NCBI RefSeq assembly: GCF_004000605.1
Contig: NZ_CP018911.1
Coordinates: forward strand, 2,275,001-2,339,000
Direction of reading: 5' to 3'
DNA from: Glycocaulis alkaliphilus
Lineage (GTDB): Bacteria; Pseudomonadota; Alphaproteobacteria; Caulobacterales; Maricaulaceae
DNA length: 64,000 nucleotides
Each line of letters starts with the position of its first letter. Positions within the stretch are counted from its first letter, which is position 1. Under the pieces are notes generated by a model. The model searched no databases. It saw nothing but the letters and a program-made list of their open reading frames with translations, and was not told where the DNA came from. Below are positions 1 to 6,929 of the stretch, piece after piece. Both the position numbers and the translations under genes were made by a program.

Positions 1-45
1 GCCGCGCCGCCCGTCTTGGTGGGCCACCCGGCGTTGGGAGCGCGG

Positions 46-74
46 TGTCTATTGAACCCCGAACTCCCTGTCAA
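46..74 (-). promoter_or_regulatory. Strong sigma-70-like promoter reading out of the window
   Basis: On the minus strand TTGACA (74-69) is followed after exactly 17 bases by TAGACA (51-46). A perfect -35 with ideal spacing suggests a strong housekeeping promoter for a gene or RNA operon beyond the left edge. It is tandem with the promoter at 191-219. Confidence 0.5.
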
Positions 75-190
75 CGTCCGCTTCTGACTTTGTGCAGCGC
101 TTCTGCAGTCCGGTGTGGAAGGCAACAGCTTTCCGCCCCGGCGCTCAACAAGACCGCCGCCGATGTCGTCCGCTTGACGCGAGGTGGCGG

Positions 191-219
191 CTTTTATGGA
201 ACCGCCAACCCTGTGTCAA
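191..219 (-). promoter_or_regulatory. Second tandem sigma-70-like promoter
   Basis: On the minus strand TTGACA (219-214) is followed after 17 bases by TAAAAG (196-191). It lies about 145 bases upstream of the similar promoter at 46-74 and faces the same way. Tandem perfect -35 boxes are typical of rRNA, tRNA or ribosomal-protein operons, but the transcribed gene is outside the window. Confidence 0.4.
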
Positions 220-421
220 CCGAGTATTTCCGAACTTGCTGCTAAACCTCATCGGCCTGGCTGCAGAGCATAAAACTCCGCGGCAGCGCCGTAAGCGCGG
301 CCTTCGCAAGTCCTGTCCTACTCGGAAAGGACGCGCAATATGACGAGATTTCGCGGCAAGCGCAAGAGCGAAATGGAGCTTTTCGCCGACTTATCCACAC
401 CCCCGCGCTACAATCGGGGCG

Positions 422-853
422 TCAGGCCGTTTCGATATAGGCTTTCAGCGCCCCGGCCTCGGCTTGCACGCTTTCGATCTTGCGTTTCACCACATCGCCG
501 ATCGACACAAAACCGCTCATGCGGCCATCATCCATAATGATGATGTGCCGGACGCGCTTCTCGGTCATCAGCTCCATGAGTGCGTCTATATGGGTGGTGG
601 AACTGGCCGTTACGAGCGCCCGCGTCATCACCGAGGAGACCGGCTGGTCCAGTACGGCTGCACCGTCACGTGAAATGGCCCTGGCCAGATCGCGTTCGGA
701 AAACACGCCGGCCACATCACCGTCCCTGTCGGCCACCACAACGGCACCGATGCGGTGTTCGGCCAGTACGTGCGTCGCCTCTGCCAGCGTTGTGTGAGGC
801 GCAATTGTAATGACGTCCCTGCCCTTTTGGGCGAGTATCGCGGCAACATTCAT
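422..853 (-). CDS. CBS-domain pair protein
   Basis: This is a 143-residue cytoplasmic protein made almost entirely of two CBS motifs, roughly residues 10-65 and 75-130. Such a pair forms a Bateman module that binds adenine nucleotides and usually signals energy state. The protein begins MNVAAILAQKG and carries typical CBS phrases such as GVFSERDLARAI and GFVSIGDVVKR. A start at 853 is chosen because GGAGG lies five bases upstream; a start 12 bases earlier would put that Shine-Dalgarno sequence inside the gene. It stands alone and points away from the DUF2157 gene. The ligand and partner cannot be told from sequence. Confidence 0.85.
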   Translation of the reverse strand: MNVAAILAQKGRDVITIAPHTTLAEATHVLAEHRIGAVVVADRDGDVAGVFSERDLARAISRDGAAVLDQPVSSVMTRALVTASSTTHIDALMELMTEKRVRHIIIMDDGRMSGFVSIGDVVKRKIESVQAEAGALKAYIETA

Positions 854-961
854 GGCTGCCTCCATATCGGCAAGATTGCCTGTAGGGATGATGCCTCAAG
901 CTGGTCCCGGGCGCAAATTGTCTCCTTGAACTGGCAGAAACATGCCGGAGGGGTGCTTTCC

Positions 962-2257
962 ATGAGCAAAAGACGCGGGCTCGAACGCAATCTCGATCGC
1001 TGGATTGCTGCAGGCTGGGTCGAACCAGCGCACCGTGACGCCATCCTCGCCGATCACGCGCAAAGGCCCGGCCACTGGAGCGCTGCAGGCGCCGGCCTGA
1101 TTCTCGGCGCGGTCCTTCTGGCGCTTGCCGCCCTGTCTTTTGTCGCAGCCAACTGGGCAGCGATGCCGCAGCTGGCGCGCTTCGCGCTGATTCTCGCCGC
1201 ACTATGGGCGGCGCTGGGGGGAGCCGGCGAAAGCTTCCGGCGGAACAACCCGGCGCTCGGCCACGCTCTGGCGCTTGTAGGGGCATTCCTGTTTGGCGCC
1301 GCGATCATGCTCACAGCCCAGACCTTCAATATCAGCGCGTTCCGCAATACCGGCATATTGATCTGGGCGCTTGGCGCGCTTGCGGTCGCCGTCGCCATCC
1401 CGTCCCGGCCAGTGCTCGCGCTGTCCGCCTTGCTCGCCGGTAGCTGGATGGTGCTTGAAACCGTCAATCCGCTGACGCCCCGCATCGTCTGGCTGTTTGT
1501 TCCGCTATGGCTGGCAGTTACCGGCCTCGCCATCCGGATGGAAAGCCGGCTCACGGCAAACCTGCTCGGCGCGGGATTGCTGGCCTGGCTTTATACGCTG
1601 GTGCGATGGGCAGGCGGCGGTGAAGGCGAGCTGTCCACACCGGCCCTCTTTGTGTCCCTTGCACTCATCTGCGCGGCTGGAACGCTTGCCTTTGCGGTTG
1701 CTGAGGAACGCGGCCTGGCCATGAGCCGAATCATTTCGCGCTGGCTGATGACCGGCGCCGTCATCAGTGCATTTGCTGCCCAGTTCGCCATTGCCCGCGC
1801 CAGCGACGGGGCGACCACCGGCCTGCTGCTCACTGGCATGGTCAGCATTGCCGCCATCACCATGCTTGCTCTCATGCGCGTGCGTACAGGCGCGATGCGG
1901 CCGGTCACGGCGCTCACGGTGCCGGCAATCGCGCTTGCCGGCCTGCTGCTCGCACTGATTCCCTGGTTCGCTCCGGGATGGGTAGGCGCGCTGGAAGTCC
2001 TGGCAGGCATTGCTGTCTTCGCGCTGGCTGCCGCCATGGTGGCTGAGGGCGCACGTGCAGGGCGCGGCTTTACTGGCGGGCTGGGCCTTGTGCTTTTCAT
2101 CGCGCAGGCCTTGCACGTCTACACCGCCCTCTTTGGCAGCCTGCTCGATACGGCCCTCTTCTTTCTGGTTGGAGGGCTGTTGCTGATTGCGATGTCGGTC
2201 ATCGCCATGCGGCTTCAGAGCCGCAAACACGCACGTACGACGGAGGCTCAGCCATGA
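962..2257 (+). CDS. DUF2157 multi-pass membrane protein
   Basis: This 431-residue inner-membrane protein has a short soluble N-terminus (MSKRRGLERNLDRWIAAGWV) typical of DUF2157, then more than ten hydrophobic segments to near the C-terminus. GGAGGGG at 947-953 supports the start at 962; the frame is open further upstream but without a ribosome site. The gene overlaps the next one by the ATGA arrangement at 2254-2257, so the two are translated together. DUF2157 and GDYXXLXY proteins are commonly neighbours in proteobacteria. The molecular function is unknown. Confidence 0.85.
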   Translation: MSKRRGLERNLDRWIAAGWVEPAHRDAILADHAQRPGHWSAAGAGLILGAVLLALAALSFVAANWAAMPQLARFALILAALWAALGGAGESFRRNNPALGHALALVGAFLFGAAIMLTAQTFNISAFRNTGILIWALGALAVAVAIPSRPVLALSALLAGSWMVLETVNPLTPRIVWLFVPLWLAVTGLAIRMESRLTANLLGAGLLAWLYTLVRWAGGGEGELSTPALFVSLALICAAGTLAFAVAEERGLAMSRIISRWLMTGAVISAFAAQFAIARASDGATTGLLLTGMVSIAAITMLALMRVRTGAMRPVTALTVPAIALAGLLLALIPWFAPGWVGALEVLAGIAVFALAAAMVAEGARAGRGFTGGLGLVLFIAQALHVYTALFGSLLDTALFFLVGGLLLIAMSVIAMRLQSRKHARTTEAQP

Positions 2258-2805
2258 GCGTGATGATTCGCCTGTCTCTCATCGCCGCCGCCATGACGGC
2301 GCTGCTGGCGCTGATGGTCATTAATCAGGCTGCCGCGCGCGCAGGCGGGACCGAGATTCGGCTCACCATGGAGCCGGTTGATCCGCGCGATCTGCTGCTG
2401 GGACATTATGTCGAGCTGGTTACGCCCCTGCAGCGCCTTGAAACCGCGCAGCTGCAAGGCGGAACTGAGCATGTGTTTGAGCAGGGCGACCGGATATGGG
2501 TCGAACTGGAGACCGGTCAGGACGGCTCCTCCCTGCCCGTATCGGTCTATCCCTCCCCGCGCAGCGGCACATTTATAGAGGGCCGCGTCCGGTATGCCGG
2601 CAGCCTTGGCGAAGAGCCCGGCCAGTGGCTGACGGTCCACTATAATATCGAGCGCTATTTCGCCTCGCCTGAAGCGGCACTCGAACTGGAGGCACTGCGC
2701 AACGAATCGCGCCTGCGCCTGATCGTGTCACTGGGCGGTTCAGGCAGCGCGGTGATCCGCGGCCTCGAAATCGATGGCGAGGACCATATAGACCGGCTGT
2801 TCTAG
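2254..2805 (+). CDS. GDYXXLXY-domain membrane-anchored protein
   Basis: A 183-residue protein with one N-terminal hydrophobic segment (about residues 6-28) that acts as a signal or anchor, then a soluble extracytoplasmic domain. The family motif appears as LLGHYVELVTPL near residues 49-60, with H replacing the usual D. The ATG overlaps the stop of the DUF2157 gene. Its stop codon shares the four bases CTAG with the stop of the convergent rhomboid gene. Function is unknown beyond its partnership with DUF2157 proteins. Confidence 0.8.
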   Translation: MSVMIRLSLIAAAMTALLALMVINQAAARAGGTEIRLTMEPVDPRDLLLGHYVELVTPLQRLETAQLQGGTEHVFEQGDRIWVELETGQDGSSLPVSVYPSPRSGTFIEGRVRYAGSLGEEPGQWLTVHYNIERYFASPEAALELEALRNESRLRLIVSLGGSGSAVIRGLEIDGEDHIDRLF

Positions 2806-3512
2806 CCCCGCCTGAACACCCTCACAAAGACCGGATAGAGCAGCATGCCTGCCAGCAGGCCACCGACATGGCCGGCCCAGGCGATGGGTATGGAATAGAA
2901 AATTCCGCCAATCGCGATCAGCGCATTGATCAGCAGCCATGGCACGGCCAGACGCAACATCCCGGTCCGCCCCCCTGATGCCCACCCGGCAGCGGCAAAC
3001 ACGCCCGACACCGCCGTTGACGCCCCGACCATGAAGGTCGGCTCATTTATATGGACGAGCGCATGCAGGCCCGCTCCCGCGATGGCACAGGTGAAATAGA
3101 AGGCCAGAAATCCCGCAGCAGCGGAAACGCCACGCCCGAACGGCGCAGCCGCAGCGCTGCCTGCGGCCAGCAAAATTCCCATGTTGAGCAGGACATGCCA
3201 CCAGCCGGCATGGACAAAGACATGCAGAATGTAAGGGCTGAGGCCCGCCAGCGGCGCTTCGGGCGGCGGGCGCGGCAGCATGTCGGGCGCTGTCACCAGC
3301 GTGCCAGACCACATGATCAGCCCATGCAGGGCAGGACTGTTGGCGGCTGCCCAGCTATCCACAGCATGCACGGCGAGCGTCAGCACACACAAAGCCAGCA
3401 CCAGCCCCGATACGCCTGGCCCCAGAAACGGCGCCCTGACCGGCCCGGCGCTTGCTGCAGATGGCAGGGGCGGCTCTGACCTGGCGAGGCCCTCGGGTTC
3501 ACGTTCGGTCAA
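2802..3512 (-). CDS. Rhomboid-family intramembrane serine protease
   Basis: This 236-residue protein would cleave transmembrane segments inside the inner membrane. The catalytic serine is in GASTAVSG (S165) and the histidine in AWAGHVGG (H215), forming the rhomboid dyad. An upstream HVLLN motif (H106, N110) matches the oxyanion-hole residues. A proline-rich cytoplasmic N-terminus of about 30 residues precedes six or so membrane segments. No suitable ATG exists, and a TTG at 3512 preceded by AAGGAAG is chosen as the start. The longer frame would overlap hfaA. The gene is divergent from hfaA and its stop overlaps the preceding gene. Confidence 0.85.
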   Translation of the reverse strand: MTEREPEGLARSEPPLPSAASAGPVRAPFLGPGVSGLVLALCVLTLAVHAVDSWAAANSPALHGLIMWSGTLVTAPDMLPRPPPEAPLAGLSPYILHVFVHAGWWHVLLNMGILLAAGSAAAAPFGRGVSAAAGFLAFYFTCAIAGAGLHALVHINEPTFMVGASTAVSGVFAAAGWASGGRTGMLRLAVPWLLINALIAIGGIFYSIPIAWAGHVGGLLAGMLLYPVFVRVFRRG

Positions 3513-3611
3513 TGGCTCTTCCTTTTTTTGCAGGTTCACCGGAACCGCAACTGGCACACGCGTTGCAGCCACCAGGTCCAAGCGTATCCAAACAGGACAC
3601 TGGAAAAGATT

Positions 3612-4154
3612 ATGCCGCGTTTTGCCAAAGTCACCCTCACCGCCGCAGCGCTGGCCATGATTGCCACACCGCTGGCGGCTGCGCAGCAGGCCAGCGACAA
3701 CTGGAACCAGCCCTACGGCATGGCAAGCGGCGAAGAGAGCAGCCCATATGCCGGTCAGCGCGGGCGCGGTGCCAACCGGGTTGTTATCAATGGCATCATC
3801 CAGACAGGCGTTGGCGTCTCGGCGCAAGGCACGGTCACGGGTTCTACCGGGCTTGGCGGCGGGGTCGGCGGCAGCGGCCAGTATACCGGCTCGTCCGCGA
3901 CCGCCATCGCAAACCAGCTGAATGTCGTGGTGAACGGCAATTACAACACCGTCGTCGTGAACTCGCGCCAGATCAATAATGGTGACGTGACGGCCAATGC
4001 CAGCAGTTCCAGCACCCAGTCCCGTACGAGCAGCCCGCTCATCTCCGGTGCAGCGCCGTCGGTTGCTGGCACGGAATCTGCTGGAAGCACGCTGAACGTC
4101 ATTCCTCAGGCGACCGTGCCTGCCCCCTCCTCTGATCCCAATCGGGAGCCCTAG
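3612..4154 (+). CDS. hfaA: Holdfast anchor protein HfaA
   Basis: A 180-residue secreted protein with a clear signal peptide (residues 1-24, cleavage near AAA-QQ). The region around residues 35-125 has the HfaA pattern: PYGMASGEESSPY, VVINGIIQTGVGVSAQG and NQLNVVVNGNYNTVVVNS. In Caulobacter HfaA is an outer-membrane-associated, amyloid-like protein that helps fix the polysaccharide holdfast to the cell pole. The Asn-rich beta segments here agree with that. The C-terminal 50 residues are low-complexity Ser/Thr/Pro. It begins an operon with hfaB two bases downstream and hfaD after it. Confidence 0.8.
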   Translation: MPRFAKVTLTAAALAMIATPLAAAQQASDNWNQPYGMASGEESSPYAGQRGRGANRVVINGIIQTGVGVSAQGTVTGSTGLGGGVGGSGQYTGSSATAIANQLNVVVNGNYNTVVVNSRQINNGDVTANASSSSTQSRTSSPLISGAAPSVAGTESAGSTLNVIPQATVPAPSSDPNREP

Positions 4155-4156
4155 AC

Positions 4157-5149
4157 ATGACCCGCATCAAAAGCCTCCTGGTGGCTGCCGTATCGGCGCT
4201 GACCGTGTCGGCCTGTGCCACCTCCAATTCCGGCTCTGACGGGCTGTACGCCACGCCGACGGGCAATGCGCCGGTGACGGCCAACCCGACCCCCTATTCG
4301 CAGGCCCTGGTCTGCCTTTCCGGCCATGCGCGCCAGCAGGGCCGCCCGGCCCCGCGCGTCGCGGTCGGCCGCATTGCGGACTATACCGGCCAGCTCGCCC
4401 CTGAAGGCGGAACGCGCGTGACGCAAGGTGCATCGCTGATGGCGATGAGCGCCTTTGCCAAGGCCGGCGCCCGTCTGGTGGAGCGTTTTGACACGTCTGT
4501 CGCCGAACTGGAGCTGCGCTATACCAACAGCCAGCTGATCGGTGACGAGAACGAGCAGCAGGGCTTCCGCCAGATCTACGCGGGCGCCATGCCTGGCTCT
4601 GACTATTTCCTCGTCGGCGGCATTACCGAGCTGAACTCCAATATCCGCTCCAACGGCCAGGATCTCTTTGCCGGTGACAGCGTGGACTCTAGCCCGGCGG
4701 GCGTCTTCTCGCGCCGCATCTATGTGATGAATGTCGCGCTGGACCTGCGCCTTGTGGACAGCCGCACGCTCGAAGTGGTCGACGTGGTTTCCTACCAGAA
4801 GCAGATCATCGGCCGCGAAATCTCGGCTGGCATGTTCGCCTTCTTCGGTGACGCGGTGGTGGATCTGTCCGCCGGTGGCCGCTCGCTGGAGCCAGTCCAG
4901 CTTGCCGTTCGCGCGGTTATCGAGCGCGCCGTGCTTGAAATGTCATCCCAGCTTTATGGCGTCTCGGCGGAAGCCGTCTGCCAGTTCAATGACCCTATCG
5001 GACCGTCGAATGTTACCGGCGGTGTCCAGCTCAATACGGCTTATGCCGGTTCGGAGGCTCCTTATGTCCAGGCTCGCACTGACGTCAATCGCGGCCATGA
5101 CCGCCGCGATAGCGACATCCGCAGCGTCCTTCGCGGCGTCTATCGATAG
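4157..5149 (+). CDS. hfaB: Holdfast anchor secretion lipoprotein HfaB (CsgG family)
   Basis: A 330-residue outer-membrane lipoprotein of the CsgG family. The signal ends in a lipobox (VSAC, Cys at residue 19), and the CsgG domain runs from about residue 55 to 270, with phrases such as RVAVGRIADYTGQ and YFLVGGITELNSN. CsgG proteins form the pore that exports curli subunits. HfaB is expected to export or stabilise HfaA and HfaD for the holdfast anchor. It lies two bases after hfaA, and its last 86 bases overlap the start of hfaD in another frame. Confidence 0.88.
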   Translation: MTRIKSLLVAAVSALTVSACATSNSGSDGLYATPTGNAPVTANPTPYSQALVCLSGHARQQGRPAPRVAVGRIADYTGQLAPEGGTRVTQGASLMAMSAFAKAGARLVERFDTSVAELELRYTNSQLIGDENEQQGFRQIYAGAMPGSDYFLVGGITELNSNIRSNGQDLFAGDSVDSSPAGVFSRRIYVMNVALDLRLVDSRTLEVVDVVSYQKQIIGREISAGMFAFFGDAVVDLSAGGRSLEPVQLAVRAVIERAVLEMSSQLYGVSAEAVCQFNDPIGPSNVTGGVQLNTAYAGSEAPYVQARTDVNRGHDRRDSDIRSVLRGVYR

Positions 5150-6278
5150 GGTCGAGAACGACCAGGCCAATAGCGCCCCGGTCGACGCCACTGTCGAGAT
5201 TGACGCCGTCACGACGGAAATTGCGACCACCATCGCAACCGCGCAAAGCAACTCCGCCGGCGGCAGCTTCGCCAGCGAGGCGGAAGTCACATCCACCCAG
5301 GTGACCGATGGCGCGACGAGCGCCACGACCGGCATCGAAGCCGATTCGGTGTGGGGGCTGTCGACCGGGTTTGCGACCGCTCAGGGCAATGCTCTGACGG
5401 TGGACGCCGAAAACGGTCTGGCGATGGACGCCGGGCAGACTGCTGGCGCAGGCGCCAGCGTGTCGGCCCTCTCCGCCCTGCGTCTGAACACCTATGGCGG
5501 CAATACCGCGCAATCGGCAATGGCGACCGCCAACGCTGTCGAGGTTATGGGCTCGGGCAATATGCCGATGAATGTCCGCCAGTCTTCCGAGGCGGATGTC
5601 GAGGCGCGCTCGCAGATTGAGGCCGAAGAGGTCGAAACCGCGCTTGCCACGGCGCAGAGCGCGGGCAACAGCCTGACCGTGACCGGCTATGAGGCCAATA
5701 TCATCGCGCTCGCCGACCAGGAAAATAGCGGCAATGTGCGCTCAACCGTCGATGCGGACATCGCCCATGCCAACTGGGGCGTCACCGCGATGAGCGAGGC
5801 TGCCGGCAATACAGCATCCACCCAGAACGACTGGGGCTATGGCCATCTGCAGGGCAGCCAGACCAATTCCGGCGAGGTGCGCGCCACGACAACGCTGGCC
5901 GTCGGCACGTTCGGTGACGGCCCGGTGGTCGGCTCGTCTCACGCGGTTGGTAACAACGCGCTGGTGTCCAATATCGGGGCAGATGCCTTTAGCGGCGTGA
6001 CGCAGAACAACTCCGGCGCCGTGACGGGTCAGGTCTCCATGCAGCTGGGGACCGGCATGGCCGCCTACGGCACCAGTTCGGCCATCGGCAATGCGCAGTC
6101 TGCCTATATCTGCGCGACCTGCCCTGTGGGACTGAACGCCCAGGTCAATCAGGTCAATTCCGGCGCAATCAGCTCGATCACCCAGATGCAGGCCAATGGC
6201 TATGTCGGCGGCATGACTGGCACGGCAACAGCCGTCGGCAATGTCTCGACCTTCTCCACCATTGGTGGCGGGAACTAG
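5064..6278 (+). CDS. hfaD: Holdfast anchor protein HfaD
   Basis: A 404-residue secreted protein with a signal peptide (residues 1-25, MSRLALTSIAAMTAA). The start at 5064 follows GGAGG at 5053-5057 and lies inside the end of hfaB. The second half contains four repeats of about 48 residues, each marked by a Q-x-NSG motif (NSG at 221, 268, 316 and 365) and an A/V-GN motif (248, 296, 342 and 392). The repeats are rich in Asn, Ser, Gly and Thr, like curli-type beta-solenoids. In Caulobacter HfaD works with HfaA as the surface anchor of the holdfast. The only two Cys are close together (350, 353). The assignment rests mainly on gene order and composition. Confidence 0.75.
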   Translation: MSRLALTSIAAMTAAIATSAASFAASIDRVENDQANSAPVDATVEIDAVTTEIATTIATAQSNSAGGSFASEAEVTSTQVTDGATSATTGIEADSVWGLSTGFATAQGNALTVDAENGLAMDAGQTAGAGASVSALSALRLNTYGGNTAQSAMATANAVEVMGSGNMPMNVRQSSEADVEARSQIEAEEVETALATAQSAGNSLTVTGYEANIIALADQENSGNVRSTVDADIAHANWGVTAMSEAAGNTASTQNDWGYGHLQGSQTNSGEVRATTTLAVGTFGDGPVVGSSHAVGNNALVSNIGADAFSGVTQNNSGAVTGQVSMQLGTGMAAYGTSSAIGNAQSAYICATCPVGLNAQVNQVNSGAISSITQMQANGYVGGMTGTATAVGNVSTFSTIGGGN

Positions 6279-6628
6279 ACCAGGTCGTCCAGATCGACAT
6301 TCAGCGCTCCGGCCAGCCGCTTGAGCGCTGATACGCTGCCCTCCTTGCGTCCAGTTTCGATCTCCGACAGGAAGGCCGGGCTGATCCCGGCCTTGGACGC
6401 CAGCGTCCGCGCCGTCAGTCCGCGATGACGGCGCCAGATACGCACCGGATTGCCGCCAGCCACCAGCTCGGCGACCACGCTGGCCGGAACCAGCTCTTCC
6501 TCGCCGCTGCGCACGCGCGCCGAAACTTTCCCGGCCGCCGCTATATCAGCCGCGTCCAGAAGCGCCTCGTACTGCTCCAGCGGAATGACCACCAGCTTTT
6601 CACCGGACGGCGTGGTTATGGTTTGCAT
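6275..6628 (-). CDS. Xre-type antitoxin of a RelE/HigB-like pair
   Basis: A 117-residue protein with a C-terminal helix-turn-helix (about residues 57-112; TLASKAGISPAFLSEIETGRK is the Xre core). Its first 30 residues (MQTITTPSGEKLVVIPLEQY) resemble the N-terminus of Phd/RelB-type antitoxins. It should neutralise the toxin encoded just upstream and repress the operon. AGGAG seven bases before 6628 supports this start. The toxin comes first and the antitoxin second, as in higBA, with a 10-base gap. Its stop shares CTAG with the stop of hfaD. Confidence 0.82.
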   Translation of the reverse strand: MQTITTPSGEKLVVIPLEQYEALLDAADIAAAGKVSARVRSGEEELVPASVVAELVAGGNPVRIWRRHRGLTARTLASKAGISPAFLSEIETGRKEGSVSALKRLAGALNVDLDDLV

Positions 6629-6638
6629 GGCACCGCTC

Positions 6639-6890
6639 CTACTCATAGACACCGCCTCGCGCCGCAATCTTCAGGATCTCAAGTACACGGCCCTGATCGT
6701 CCATGATGACCCGCCAGTCCCCCACCCGCAGGCGGAGATAAGGTGATCCGGACAGAACCTTCACGTTATTGGCCAAGCTTGCGGGATCTTCAGCGAACTG
6801 ACTTATCTTGGCCATGATGCGGCGTGCATCCGTGCCCGGCATACGGCGCAATGCCGTTACCGCCTGCTTGCTGTAAGCAATCTCTTTCAC
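6639..6890 (-). CDS. RelE/ParE-family toxin
   Basis: An 83-residue toxin of the RelE/ParE superfamily. Diagnostic features are a basic N-terminal helix (KQAVTALRRMPGTDARRIMAKISQFAED), the central LSGSPYLRLRVGDWRVIMD strand segment and the end VLEILKIAARGGVYE. RelE relatives cleave mRNA at the ribosome, whereas ParE relatives attack gyrase. The RVGDWRVIMD pattern favours the RelE type. The start is GTG at 6890 with only a weak ribosome site. An inverted repeat just upstream (6898-6914) is the likely autoregulatory operator. Confidence 0.85.
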   Translation of the reverse strand: MKEIAYSKQAVTALRRMPGTDARRIMAKISQFAEDPASLANNVKVLSGSPYLRLRVGDWRVIMDDQGRVLEILKIAARGGVYE

Positions 6891-6892
6891 AT

Positions 6893-6923
6893 CTTATATT
6901 CGCCTAGAGCGAATTCATGTCAA
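6893..6923 (-). promoter_or_regulatory. Promoter and operator of the RelE/Xre module
   Basis: On the minus strand TTGACA (6923-6918) precedes TATAAG (6898-6893). A perfect inverted repeat ATTCGC-N5-GCGAAT occupies 6898-6914. The repeat lies between and over the promoter boxes, as expected for antitoxin autoregulation. The 19-base spacer is long, and the -10 box is very close to the GTG start, so the transcript may be leaderless or the real start slightly different. Confidence 0.5.
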
Positions 6924-6929
6924 GATTTT

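Larger units (their letters stand above)
1..421. other. Left-edge region without a gene
   Basis: No convincing coding sequence was found here. It holds two sigma-70-like promoters on the minus strand (46-74 and 191-219), listed separately. The short open frames look like GC-rich noise. One perfect DnaA-box match (391-399) is present but isolated. The CBS gene on the minus strand ends at 422, so this stretch is its downstream region plus the promoter region of whatever lies left of the window. Confidence 0.6.

Noticed and set aside
391-399. Perfect DnaA box TTATCCACA suggesting a replication origin
   Set aside because: Only one box is present. A match of nine bases is expected about every other window of this size by chance, and no AT-rich unwinding region or origin genes accompany it.
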